Shown here piece after piece: positions 16,281 to 24,271 of a stretch of 64,000 bases of DNA. The stretch comes from Acidilobus saccharovorans 345-15. Lineage in GTDB: Archaea; Thermoproteota; Thermoprotei_A; Sulfolobales; Acidilobaceae. Under the pieces are notes generated by a model. That model did not search any database and was not told the DNA's origin. It was given only the letters and a program-made list of their open reading frames with translations. The stretch lies in contig NC_014374.1 of the NCBI RefSeq assembly GCF_000144915.1, positions 868,001-932,000 of the forward strand, in the 5' to 3' direction. Positions within the stretch are counted from its first letter, which is position 1. Each line of letters opens with the position of its first letter. The translations under genes and the position numbers were made by a program.

Positions 16281-17426
16281 TTGCGACATAGGCTGATGAC
16301 GACAGCGTCAGTGACGCTCTCGTTTCTGTGGGCCGCCGTCTCAGTCCTGTCGCTGGGCTACGACATAGAGGGCGTGTCGCTGTCCCTGAAGGCCAGCGTC
16401 AGCGAGGCCTCAGTGGCCATACTCTTGTCGTGGGAGGTTGGGGCGGTGGCCTCCGTACTCCTTGGCAGGCTTGCCGATCGCATCGGCGACAGGCCGGTCA
16501 TGGTCATGTCCTCGTCGCTCCTCGCTCTGGGCCTTCTGCTCGCGGCCGCCTCCAGGGGCCTCTGCGGCCTTTACGTGGCGTGGGCCCTTGTCGGCGTGGG
16601 CGCCAACTCAAACAACGGAATAGCCTACTATGTGGCCGCCGACCTTCACCCATCTAGGTCTGGGACTACGATCGGCGTGCTCGAGAGCCTGTACTTCGTT
16701 GGAGCCATGATTATGTCCGGCCTCTACGCCGCCCTTGGAGCCTCTGGCTGGAGGCTAACGTTTTTGCTTCTCTCCGCACTAAATGTGATCTCAGCCGTAC
16801 TTCTGGCGCTGTCGAAGTTCCCTCCAAGGAGACAAGCGGTTGCCCTCAGGCTTTCAAGTATCCCCGCAAAGCCCCTTCTGTTCTCCTCGACTATAATGGC
16901 ATCATATTTTATACTGACGGTTCCACTCCTAACGTACCCAACATACACGCTCTCGCTAGCTGGCATAGGCGGATCCTTGGCATCGGTAGTTATAAGCGCT
17001 GCCAGCGCCGCCGGCATAATATCATATGTTAGCATAGGCGCCCTCTCGGACAGGGTTGGAAGGAGGCTCCCGCTGGCGATCGCAGGCATCATGGGTGCGG
17101 CCTCAGGCGCCCTTATGTTAGCCTTGACAAGCAACAAAGCGGTGTTTGCAACAGCCTACGCTGTCGCAGTGGCTGCCAGCGGCTTCTTCTCTGCGGCGGG
17201 CGCGTGGGTAACTGAGCTCTTCCCAGGGAGCAGCGAAGGCTTAGCTATTAACCTGTCGCTCCTGTTTGGGAGAGTGATAGGGGGCCTTGCGCCGTTCCTC
17301 GTGACCCTTCCCAGCTCCGGCAGAGGGCTCATCATGGCAGTGCTGGTGGCCTCAACTATACTTATCGTAAGCTCGGCCCTTGCTCCGAGGGCGCGGACCG
17401 CAGAAACAAAAGAAAGGAAAACTTGA
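16281..17426 (+). CDS. MFS transporter
   Basis: A 381-aa protein with twelve hydrophobic segments. The loop between helices 2 and 3 has the MFS signature GRLADRIGDRPV, and its repeat in the second half reads GALSDRVGRRLP. The substrate is unknown; the overall pattern is of the sugar/organic acid or drug type. The start is TTG 16281 or ATG 16296. It converges on the 2-oxoacid oxidoreductase genes, ending 17 bases from them. Confidence 0.85.
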   Translation: MRHRLMTTASVTLSFLWAAVSVLSLGYDIEGVSLSLKASVSEASVAILLSWEVGAVASVLLGRLADRIGDRPVMVMSSSLLALGLLLAAASRGLCGLYVAWALVGVGANSNNGIAYYVAADLHPSRSGTTIGVLESLYFVGAMIMSGLYAALGASGWRLTFLLLSALNVISAVLLALSKFPPRRQAVALRLSSIPAKPLLFSSTIMASYFILTVPLLTYPTYTLSLAGIGGSLASVVISAASAAGIISYVSIGALSDRVGRRLPLAIAGIMGAASGALMLALTSNKAVFATAYAVAVAASGFFSAAGAWVTELFPGSSEGLAINLSLLFGRVIGGLAPFLVTLPSSGRGLIMAVLVASTILIVSSALAPRARTAETKERKT

Positions 17427-17442
17427 GCCTATGGCCTTAAAC

Positions 17443-18372
17443 TTAAGTGGGCACGAGCCTGTCCTTGAATGCGTCGAATGGGTTCGTCAGGGCCCTGCCG
17501 TTAACCCCGACCACTCTCCTGGCCGGCGGGTTCTGAAGGTAGCCAGGCATTATCTTCTCTATCCTCACGTCGAACGGCTCTATCATGGTGTTCCTGTAGA
17601 ATATGCCCAGGGGTATCCTCGCGTCCCACTCCAGCATCTTCTCTACTATCTTCGGTATCTTCTTGACGTCCTCGGGCTTCTCTATATTGGGGTCCCAGCT
17701 CGGGTCTTCCTTGTCCAGGTAGTATATCCTCTTCTCGTACCACTCCTTGGTCATTATGTCGTTATAGGTCGGGCACGGCTGAAGTATGTCAATGAGGGAG
17801 GTCCCCTTGTGCTTTATGGCGGCCTTTATCATCTCCTTCAGCTGATCTATGTGGTAAGCGTAGGCCCTTGCTATGAACGTGTAGCCGCTGGCGAACGCAA
17901 GCATGAGCGGGTTGACGGCGCTCTGTATGTTGGGCTGTCCCAGGGCCTTGGTCTTGACGTAGAGGGGCAGCGTCGGCGCTGCCTGACCCTTGGTGAGCCC
18001 GTAGACGGCGTTATCATGCAGTAGCACCTTTATGTCTATGTTTCTCCTGCCAACCGCGACGAAGTGACCAGCACCTATTCCCAGGAGGTCGCCGTCGCCT
18101 GAGGCCACTATAACTACCTGGTCAGGGTTGGCAAGCTTTATGCCCTGGGCCACGGGTATAGGCCTGCCGTGGAGCGTGTGCACGTTGGAGGTCTTAACGT
18201 AGTACGGCATCCTGCTGGAGCACCCTATGCCTGAGACTATGGTGACCTTCTCGTTCGGCAGGTCCAGCTCCGCCAGCGCCCTCTGCAGGGCTGTCAATAT
18301 GCCGAAGTTGCCGCAGGCAGGGCACCACTGGACCCACGCGTCCGTCTTGTAGTCCATCCAGTTACGAGCCAT
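17443..18372 (-). CDS. 2-oxoacid:ferredoxin oxidoreductase, beta subunit
   Basis: Binds thiamine diphosphate and a [4Fe-4S] cluster. Cysteines in CPACGNFG, IGCSSR and a later CPTYND are the cluster ligands, and the ThDP fold is marked by SGDGDLLGIGAGH with NDNAVYGLTKGQ-like residues following. Length 309 aa is normal for the crenarchaeal two-subunit enzyme, which oxidises pyruvate and 2-oxoglutarate to acyl-CoA with reduction of ferredoxin. It follows the alpha subunit with an 11-base overlap. Confidence 0.94.
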   Translation of the reverse strand: MARNWMDYKTDAWVQWCPACGNFGILTALQRALAELDLPNEKVTIVSGIGCSSRMPYYVKTSNVHTLHGRPIPVAQGIKLANPDQVVIVASGDGDLLGIGAGHFVAVGRRNIDIKVLLHDNAVYGLTKGQAAPTLPLYVKTKALGQPNIQSAVNPLMLAFASGYTFIARAYAYHIDQLKEMIKAAIKHKGTSLIDILQPCPTYNDIMTKEWYEKRIYYLDKEDPSWDPNIEKPEDVKKIPKIVEKMLEWDARIPLGIFYRNTMIEPFDVRIEKIMPGYLQNPPARRVVGVNGRALTNPFDAFKDRLVPT

Positions 18373-20311
18373 CGCTCACCACCACCAGGCCCTCCTTCAT
18401 TCCAAGCGCCTTCTTAACTCCATTGTAAACCTCCTGCTCCATGAGGCTCCTGCTGTTGAGCTTCGCAACCCTCTTCTTTATGTCAAGCCCCGTGAACATC
18501 CTTATGGCCATAACCATCTGACCGAAGGCGTTGTTCTCAACTGCTATGACGTCGTCCGACGAGCCTATGATACCCTTCACAACCTCCGTTGGGAACGGCA
18601 GGAACGTCTTTATCTGAAGGAACCTAACCCTGAGGCCGTCAGCCCTGAGCCTCTCCATGGCGTCCAGTATCGGTCCCTTAGTGGACCCCCAGGACACTAT
18701 AGTTATCTTGGCGTCAGGATCCCCGTGGAGCACGGCCTTCTCTGAGTCGGGTATGCCCCTCTCTATGGCCTCCATCTTCTTTATCCTCTTTAACATCATC
18801 TTCTCCCTAGTCGAGGGGTCCTCGGTCACAATGCCGTACTCGTTGTGCTCAAGGCTTGATACCAGGAACCTCACGGAGCCAAGCGGAGCCCTTGGGCTTA
18901 TGCCGTCCTCCGTGATCTCGTACCTCCTGTAGTCAGGGCCTGGGTTTGACACGTAGTTGCCCCTCGTGAGGGGCACCTTATAGGGATCTACGTCCTCCCT
19001 GTCGAAGCTCATCATGCTTGCGGCCATGTACTTGTCAAGCAGGTGAATAACAGGGACCTGGAACTGCTCGGCCCAGTTGAGGGCCTTTATTGTGTCATAG
19101 TACGCCTCCAGGTGGTCGCCGCTGGCGATCACTATCTTTGGCCACGCCTCGCCGTGGCCAGCAAATATGGCGTGCAGGAGGTCCTGCTGCCCCTGCCTTG
19201 TGGCTATTCCAGTTGAGGGCCCAGTCCTCATCCAGTCGCTTATGACGACCGGCACCTCGGCCATCACTGCGAAGCTTATCGCCTCATTCATAAGTGAGAG
19301 GCCGGGGCCGCTCGTGGTGGTGGCCACCCTGGCGCCAGCTATGGCTCCACCTATGGCCATGTTGAGCGCCGCCAGCTCGTCCTCGGCCTGAAGGGTCAGC
19401 GAGTTCATCTTGCTGGTCCCGAGCGCTTTGCTCGCCTCCTCGTCAAGGTCGAACACCCTGTGGGACTCCATGTAGAACGCCTCGTCCTGGCTTGGCGTTA
19501 TCGGGTAGTACGTCTCAAGCCCGACGCCGCCCACTATCTTAGCCATCGCAACTATGTCGTTGCCTGTTGCTATCATCCTCACCTTACCCCTGTGGGGGCC
19601 ATCGGGGAGCTCCTTGGAGATGCCGAAGTTGCTCCTGACGTACTCGTACGTGACCCTGGCGGCCTCCACATTAGAGTCTATGATGCTCTTCCTCCCTGAG
19701 AAGTACAGGTTTATGGACCTCTCAACAGCGCTCAGGTCTATGCCCAACACTGTCGCCAGGGCAGTTATTGTCATAGTGTTAACGCTCTTGGAGACGCTCA
19801 CAACCGTCGTCTTAAGCCTGTCCGCGGTCTGCTTCAGGAGATCCTTCAGGGGGAGCCCGATGGTCTTTATGCCGTTCTTGGAGAGGTACTTGACCAGCTC
19901 AGACGCTATCGGCTCTACTCCCTTAGACTTGAGGTCAGCTATCACCCTCTCCTTTACCTCGGGCTCCATGGGCGCTATCTTCTCTATCCTGGTCTGCAAG
20001 GAGTCCACGTCATATATCAGGTAGCTGCCCTCCTTCAGCTCATTATAGTGCGTAAATATGGCCTCAGCGTCTAGCGCTAGCAGCGCGTCAGCAGGAAGCC
20101 TCACGCTCCTGGGCCTTGAGGCCTTCACCCTTACATTATAATAGCTGTGGGCCCCAATTATATCGCTGTGGTACTCCCTTATGCCGAAGACGTCATATCC
20201 CTTAAGCATGAAGACCCTGAGCATCATCTGCCCTGATGACTCTATGCCGCCTCCCTGGGGCCCTCCTATCATGACGTCAAGGTCCACTGCTTCGCTCAAC
20301 TTCAGCGGCAC
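18362..20311 (-). CDS. 2-oxoacid:ferredoxin oxidoreductase, fused gamma-alpha subunit
   Basis: A 649-aa protein. The N-terminal 200 residues are the gamma domain (IGGPQGGGIESSGQMM, REYHSDIIGAHSYY). The alpha domain starts at about residue 240 and holds the substrate motif YPITPSQ near 276. This gamma-alpha fusion is the crenarchaeal pattern and pairs with the beta subunit. Start is GTG 20311; TTAATAAG lies about 34 bases upstream. Confidence 0.94.
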   Translation of the reverse strand: MPLKLSEAVDLDVMIGGPQGGGIESSGQMMLRVFMLKGYDVFGIREYHSDIIGAHSYYNVRVKASRPRSVRLPADALLALDAEAIFTHYNELKEGSYLIYDVDSLQTRIEKIAPMEPEVKERVIADLKSKGVEPIASELVKYLSKNGIKTIGLPLKDLLKQTADRLKTTVVSVSKSVNTMTITALATVLGIDLSAVERSINLYFSGRKSIIDSNVEAARVTYEYVRSNFGISKELPDGPHRGKVRMIATGNDIVAMAKIVGGVGLETYYPITPSQDEAFYMESHRVFDLDEEASKALGTSKMNSLTLQAEDELAALNMAIGGAIAGARVATTTSGPGLSLMNEAISFAVMAEVPVVISDWMRTGPSTGIATRQGQQDLLHAIFAGHGEAWPKIVIASGDHLEAYYDTIKALNWAEQFQVPVIHLLDKYMAASMMSFDREDVDPYKVPLTRGNYVSNPGPDYRRYEITEDGISPRAPLGSVRFLVSSLEHNEYGIVTEDPSTREKMMLKRIKKMEAIERGIPDSEKAVLHGDPDAKITIVSWGSTKGPILDAMERLRADGLRVRFLQIKTFLPFPTEVVKGIIGSSDDVIAVENNAFGQMVMAIRMFTGLDIKKRVAKLNSRSLMEQEVYNGVKKALGMKEGLVVVSDGS

Positions 20312-20397
20312 CCCACACCGTGCTCTCTGGCCCTAGCAGGACTTATTAAGTGAGATCAAATTACCTATAAGTTTGCCCCTAAAGCCTACACAGACCT

Positions 20398-20682
20398 TTA
20401 AAAGGCCCCGTAGATCTCCTCCCTGACGTCGGGGTCAACATATGCAGCCACGTACACCCTTACACCCTCCTTAACCAGCAGCCTTGCCTCCTCCCCGTTC
20501 ACTCTTGTCCTGAGCTCCGGCACCCAGTAGAACGAGCCGGGATCTATCTTGAGATCCGCGTGCCTTTCACAGCCATCGTCGTCCATGGTGAGCTTGCCCC
20601 AGGCGGTGCAGAGGCCCACGAAAGGGTAAACCACGTGCGGCCTCCAGTAGGCGCAGGTGGAGCAGCTCTTAGAGCTATTCAA
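20398..20682 (-). CDS. Small four-cysteine protein of unknown function
   Basis: A 94-aa protein with the pattern CSTC near the N-terminus, then GLC and GCERH, giving four Cys plus a nearby His that could bind zinc or an iron-sulfur cluster. The second half is a mixed alpha/beta stretch without hallmarks. I do not recognise a family. Start is ATG 20682, facing the DsrE-like gene across a structured 190-base gap. Confidence 0.6.
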   Translation of the reverse strand: MNSSKSCSTCAYWRPHVVYPFVGLCTAWGKLTMDDDGCERHADLKIDPGSFYWVPELRTRVNGEEARLLVKEGVRVYVAAYVDPDVREEIYGAF

Positions 20683-20873
20683 GCCCCCTCCCAGGGGGTC
20701 GCAGTAGCCGTTAAAGAAGTAAAATGCTAGCTGCCAACAGCTGCAGGCACTATCGTGGGAGCCTTAGCCTTAAGACCTCAGAGGCGGCTAAGCCGCGCTC
20801 CTTTAACGCGGGGACTCAGCTAACTCTGTCGCCCGCTTAAATTTTCGGCGGAGCCCTGCCACTGGGGTCAACC
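20683..20873. other. Divergent intergenic region with several hairpins
   Basis: Contains CCCCCT-CCC-AGGGGG (20684-20698), a 7-bp pair CTTAGCC (20763-20769) with GGCTAAG (20786-20792), and GCGGC-TAA-GCCGC (20784-20796). The last two share bases, so only one can form at a time. It also carries A/T-rich promoter-like patches for both flanking genes (about 20712-20728 and 20836-20845). Confidence 0.35.
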
Positions 20874-21233
20874 GTGAGCGCCAGGTATAGGGCAGTCATA
20901 CATGTTGACGAGGACTCGCGTGAGAAGTTGATGGCTGCCCTGAGGAACGCCTATAATTTGCTCGACAGCGTCGGCGAGAAGAACGCTGAGGTGGCATTTG
21001 TATTCAACGTCAGGGGACCCCTGACAATACTTAGGGGGTCCCTGGACGACTACGCCAGGGAGCAGATTAATGAGCTCCTCAGCATGGGGGTGAAGTTCTT
21101 CGTGTGCTCGATATCGCTGCGGGCGCTCGGAATCAAGAAGGAGGACCTCATCGACGGCGTTGAGGTTGTGGACTCGGGCATCAAGAGGATAGTTGAGCTT
21201 GAGAGGGAGGGCTACGCCTATATAAAGCCCTGA
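20874..21233 (+). CDS. DsrE-family sulfur-relay-like protein
   Basis: A 119-aa DsrE/DsrF-fold protein. The single Cys sits in KFFVCSISLRALGI, where DsrE proteins carry their sulfur-accepting Cys. The beta-alpha-beta pattern and the VFNVRGPLTILRG segment fit the family. Such proteins carry persulfide sulfur, although many archaeal members are uncharacterised. Start GTG 20874. Its last 53 bases overlap the 3' end of the convergent permease gene. Confidence 0.75.
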   Translation: MSARYRAVIHVDEDSREKLMAALRNAYNLLDSVGEKNAEVAFVFNVRGPLTILRGSLDDYAREQINELLSMGVKFFVCSISLRALGIKKEDLIDGVEVVDSGIKRIVELEREGYAYIKP

Positions 21234-22494
21234 AGGCAGCCGCTCCGCCGAGGCCTGCGGCCGCCGCCACGCACACCGTGGGCAGAACCCCGACCAGCGC
21301 CGCCCTGAGGCCCTGGGATATCACCTCATAGTAGAGCCCAGCTATCATCAGCGCCGCTCCCCCCACGGCGAGCGGCAAACCCTTCGCGGCGCTCCTCAGG
21401 TACCTCCGCGAGAACGCAGCATAGAGCAGAGATATCGCTGAGTGGGAAGTGAACAGCGCAGTGAGCGAAACTATTACAGAGTAGAAGTAAACGTTAAGCA
21501 CCCCAGCCACGGCTCCAACTAGGTTAACTCCTACAACTACTGCTAGGACCAGCATCGCGGACCTGTCGACCCTGATGCCAGTTAGCGCGTAGGTCAGCCT
21601 CTGCACTGCCATGAAGGCTGCCACCAGCGTGCCGAAGAGGCTGCTCAGGGTAAGCGCCACGTAGAGGTAGGGGAACCAGCCTCCGACGAACCTCTCTGCT
21701 ACCCAGAGCCCTGGATACTGGGTCTCCGCTAGCAGCGAGGAGACCCCCAGGTCTGTGAAGCCAGCCGCGGCGACCTCGTAGTACGCGGCAAAGGATATGG
21801 TCGCTGCGCCTACTAGGAAAGCTGCAAGAAATGAGAGGCTCACGTCCCTTGACCCCCTCCTGGCCTCGTAACCCATGAAGAACGAGGCCCCGCCCCCTGC
21901 CACAGTGAAGGCGGCCGCCATGGAGCCTGCGAAGAGGTCCTGGGGGGCCACTGAGAGACTGGGGGGCCTAAGCCCAGTGCGCATCAGCACTAACGCTCCA
22001 AGCAGAACGATCACTACGACTTCCGCCGCTGAGGTGAAGAGCGTGATCCCCAGGGGGGCAGTTGTGCCAGTCACCGCAAGCCCTGCCACGGCAAGCGGAA
22101 CTAAAATGGCCGCGAGCTCCGTGAGCGGCCTCGAGGCGGGGAGCAGCACGGGGAGCATTGCGCCAGCGAAGTATGATGAGATGGCCGATATGTACACGGT
22201 GTAGCTAAGCCAGTACGTCCAACCGACGGCCCTGGCTATGCCCTCCCCGGCCGACCTCCTGGCAAACTCGTAGGTGCCGCCGTAGGAAGCTATGACCTTA
22301 GAGTAGCTGTAGCCTATGGCAACCCAGATCCCATACATGGCCACGCCGAGGATTGTGGCCAGAGGGGCTGACGCTAGGGACTGGGCCATGACTATTGTCA
22401 GCAGGGCGGCGGTCGAGCTGAGGGGCGCTATAGAGCTTAACGACTGGGCAAATATCATGTAGCCGGGGACCGACGACTTCCTCAGCTCCTTCAC
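21181..22494 (-). CDS. APC-family amino acid permease
   Basis: A 437-aa protein with twelve hydrophobic helices. Features typical of amino acid-polyamine-organocation permeases include IGYSYSKVIASYGGTYEFARR after helix 2 and AGGGASFFMGYEARRGSRDV in the middle. The substrate cannot be told. The C-terminal tail (RSPPSQAQLSS) is encoded in the overlap with the DsrE-like gene. Confidence 0.85.
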   Translation of the reverse strand: MKELRKSSVPGYMIFAQSLSSIAPLSSTAALLTIVMAQSLASAPLATILGVAMYGIWVAIGYSYSKVIASYGGTYEFARRSAGEGIARAVGWTYWLSYTVYISAISSYFAGAMLPVLLPASRPLTELAAILVPLAVAGLAVTGTTAPLGITLFTSAAEVVVIVLLGALVLMRTGLRPPSLSVAPQDLFAGSMAAAFTVAGGGASFFMGYEARRGSRDVSLSFLAAFLVGAATISFAAYYEVAAAGFTDLGVSSLLAETQYPGLWVAERFVGGWFPYLYVALTLSSLFGTLVAAFMAVQRLTYALTGIRVDRSAMLVLAVVVGVNLVGAVAGVLNVYFYSVIVSLTALFTSHSAISLLYAAFSRRYLRSAAKGLPLAVGGAALMIAGLYYEVISQGLRAALVGVLPTVCVAAAAGLGGAAAFRALYRRSPPSQAQLSS

Positions 22495-22539
22495 TGGATA
22501 CCCTATCCAGCCATCTAAGTGACCTAATAAAATGTGTTT

Positions 22540-23508
22540 CTACCTTGGCCTGTAGGCGCTCCTAGCTATGGCCTGCGGCGGATTTATCGCTGTGGCCGCG
22601 GCACCGTAAAGCACCTCGTCGTCCCCAAACGTGCACCTCTCTATTCTAGGCACGCCGAAGACGCCCACGTACTCCTTCATGAACTCTATTAGCTCGCCCT
22701 TTATCAGGTCCTCGTTGTACAGGTATATGCTGCCCCCTATGAATATGGCCTCGGGGTCGTAGGCGGCGATTATATTCATCATGCCGGCCGCGTGGACCCT
22801 GTTTATGAAGCTCACCGCGTAGCGCGCGAACTCGTCGCCCTGCCTGGCCATTGAGTAGAGGGCCTCTGGGCTGAGCTCGCCCCTGGAGGCGAGCTCGAAG
22901 GCCTTAGTGCGAGGCCCTGACCACCTGGACGTTAGGTACTGGGCCGTCCTGGGTATGTTCCTCCCTCCCACGTAGGCCTCCCAGTGGCCGTTGCCCCCGC
23001 AGCCGCACCTGAGCTCGGACTCGAAGTCAACTATGCTATGTCCCAGCTCGTGCGCGTTGCCCCTCCTTCCAACTATGAGGTTACCATCAACTACAGCGCC
23101 TACTCCAAGGCCCGTGCTCATAGTGACGTAGGCCAGGTCCTCGAGCTCCTTGCCAGCCCCCAGGACCTTCTCAGCCCAGGCGCCTGCCAGCGCGTCGTTG
23201 GTGAGGTAGACCGGCCTCTGGAACTCGCTGCCCAGGGAGTCCCTTATGTTAACGTTACCATAGCCCAGGTTGGGGGCCCAGAGCAGGGTCCCATTCCTTA
23301 GGTCAAGGGGGCCTATGGAGGCCACTCCTATGGCCTCAAAGTCGTAGCCCCCACTCACGTCCCTTACCAGGTCTACTATCGCCTTAACTAGGTCGCTGCC
23401 GCTGGTCCTAGGCGTCTGCGTCTTCCTTACAGCGACGGGCCTTTCGCCCTCAAACAGGGCAACCCTCAGGTTGGTAGCGCCTATGTCAACGGCTATTATC
23501 CTTCCCAT
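22540..23508 (-). CDS. ROK-family sugar kinase (glucokinase type)
   Basis: Phosphorylates a hexose with ATP, probably glucose in view of the glycolytic genes nearby. The ATP motif is AVDIGATNLRVAL at the N-terminus, and the ROK signature has NAHELGHSIVD followed by CGCGGNGHWEAYVGG, a zinc-binding CxCGxxGH. I start it at ATG 23508 (MGRIIAVDIGATN), which has a GGGGAG ribosome-binding site 4 bases upstream. The frame extends to 23562, but that adds 18 residues that do not look like the family. It faces a phosphoribosyltransferase gene across one shared A/T element. Confidence 0.9.
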   Translation of the reverse strand: MGRIIAVDIGATNLRVALFEGERPVAVRKTQTPRTSGSDLVKAIVDLVRDVSGGYDFEAIGVASIGPLDLRNGTLLWAPNLGYGNVNIRDSLGSEFQRPVYLTNDALAGAWAEKVLGAGKELEDLAYVTMSTGLGVGAVVDGNLIVGRRGNAHELGHSIVDFESELRCGCGGNGHWEAYVGGRNIPRTAQYLTSRWSGPRTKAFELASRGELSPEALYSMARQGDEFARYAVSFINRVHAAGMMNIIAAYDPEAIFIGGSIYLYNEDLIKGELIEFMKEYVGVFGVPRIERCTFGDDEVLYGAAATAINPPQAIARSAYRPR

Positions 23509-23540
23509 AGGCTCCCCGGCCCACAAAAGCGTAGCCTCCG

Positions 23541-23554
23541 ATATATTTTTAAAT
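23541..23554. promoter_or_regulatory. Shared divergent TATA element
   Basis: ATATATTTTTAAAT is the only TATA-like sequence between the ROK kinase and the phosphoribosyltransferase. It is centred about 25 bases from GTG 23572 on the plus strand and about 39 from ATG 23508 on the minus strand, where a roughly 12-base leader carries the GGGGAG site. Confidence 0.5.
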
Positions 23555-23562
23555 GTGGTCAA

Positions 23563-24270
23563 GTGGCTCCAGTGGGGATAACTGTGCCCAAAGTGGTCAC
23601 CAAGTTAGTCTCCTGGGACGAGGTAGTTGAGTGGAGCCTTGGCCTTGCCAGGAAGATAGAGGAGTCCGGCTGGCTTCCCGACATGGTTGTGGCGGTGGCG
23701 AGGGGCGGTTACGTGCCTGCCAGGCTCCTGTGCGACTACCTCGGCATAAGTGACCTCATGAGCCTGCAGAGCCAGCACTGGACCGAGGCCGCTAAGGCGT
23801 CACAGAAGGCCATCATAAGGAACCCCTACTCGGTTGAGGCCAAGGGCCTGAAGGTCCTGGTAGTTGATGACATAGTAGACACTGGCGAGACGCTTGCCCT
23901 AGCGAAGGACTTCATCGCGAGCGAGTGGAAGCCTGAGGAGGTCAGGACTGCGGCGCTGCAGTGGATAAGCCCCGTAGCCAAGTTCAAGCCCGACTACTAT
24001 TACCTTGAAGTTAAGGACTGGGCCTGGTTCCAGTACCCGTGGACCCGCCTTGAGGACCTGACGCAGTTCATAGAGAGGATCTTCAGGGAGGACGAGAGGG
24101 CTAAGGGAGGCCTGAGCGAGGACCGCCTTAAGTCGCTCTTCATTGAGTGGTACGGCGTTAAGCCTGAGGACTTCGGCAGCTACTGGAGGCTGGCGATAGA
24201 CAGGCTGACGTCTAAGAGGGTCCTAGAGGTCAAGGATGGGGTCTTTGTGCTGTCAAAGTCAAGGAGGTAG
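23563..24270 (+). CDS. Purine-type phosphoribosyltransferase
   Basis: The PRPP-binding loop VLVVDDIVDTGETL lies near residue 105 and the PPi loop is VAVARGGYVPARLL near 45. The long C-terminal half with DYYYLEVKDWAWFQYPW resembles crenarchaeal xanthine/hypoxanthine/guanine phosphoribosyltransferases. It would complete purine salvage with the adenine deaminase and gua genes at the left end. The longest frame starts at GTG 23563; GTG 23572 (MGITVPKVV) fits the TATA spacing better. pyk follows convergently after one base. Confidence 0.82.
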   Translation: MAPVGITVPKVVTKLVSWDEVVEWSLGLARKIEESGWLPDMVVAVARGGYVPARLLCDYLGISDLMSLQSQHWTEAAKASQKAIIRNPYSVEAKGLKVLVVDDIVDTGETLALAKDFIASEWKPEEVRTAALQWISPVAKFKPDYYYLEVKDWAWFQYPWTRLEDLTQFIERIFREDERAKGGLSEDRLKSLFIEWYGVKPEDFGSYWRLAIDRLTSKRVLEVKDGVFVLSKSRR

Positions 24271-24271
24271 C

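Noticed and set aside
17380-18024. A 214-codon plus-strand open frame
   Set aside because: Antisense to the well-supported beta subunit of the 2-oxoacid oxidoreductase and overlapping the MFS gene end.
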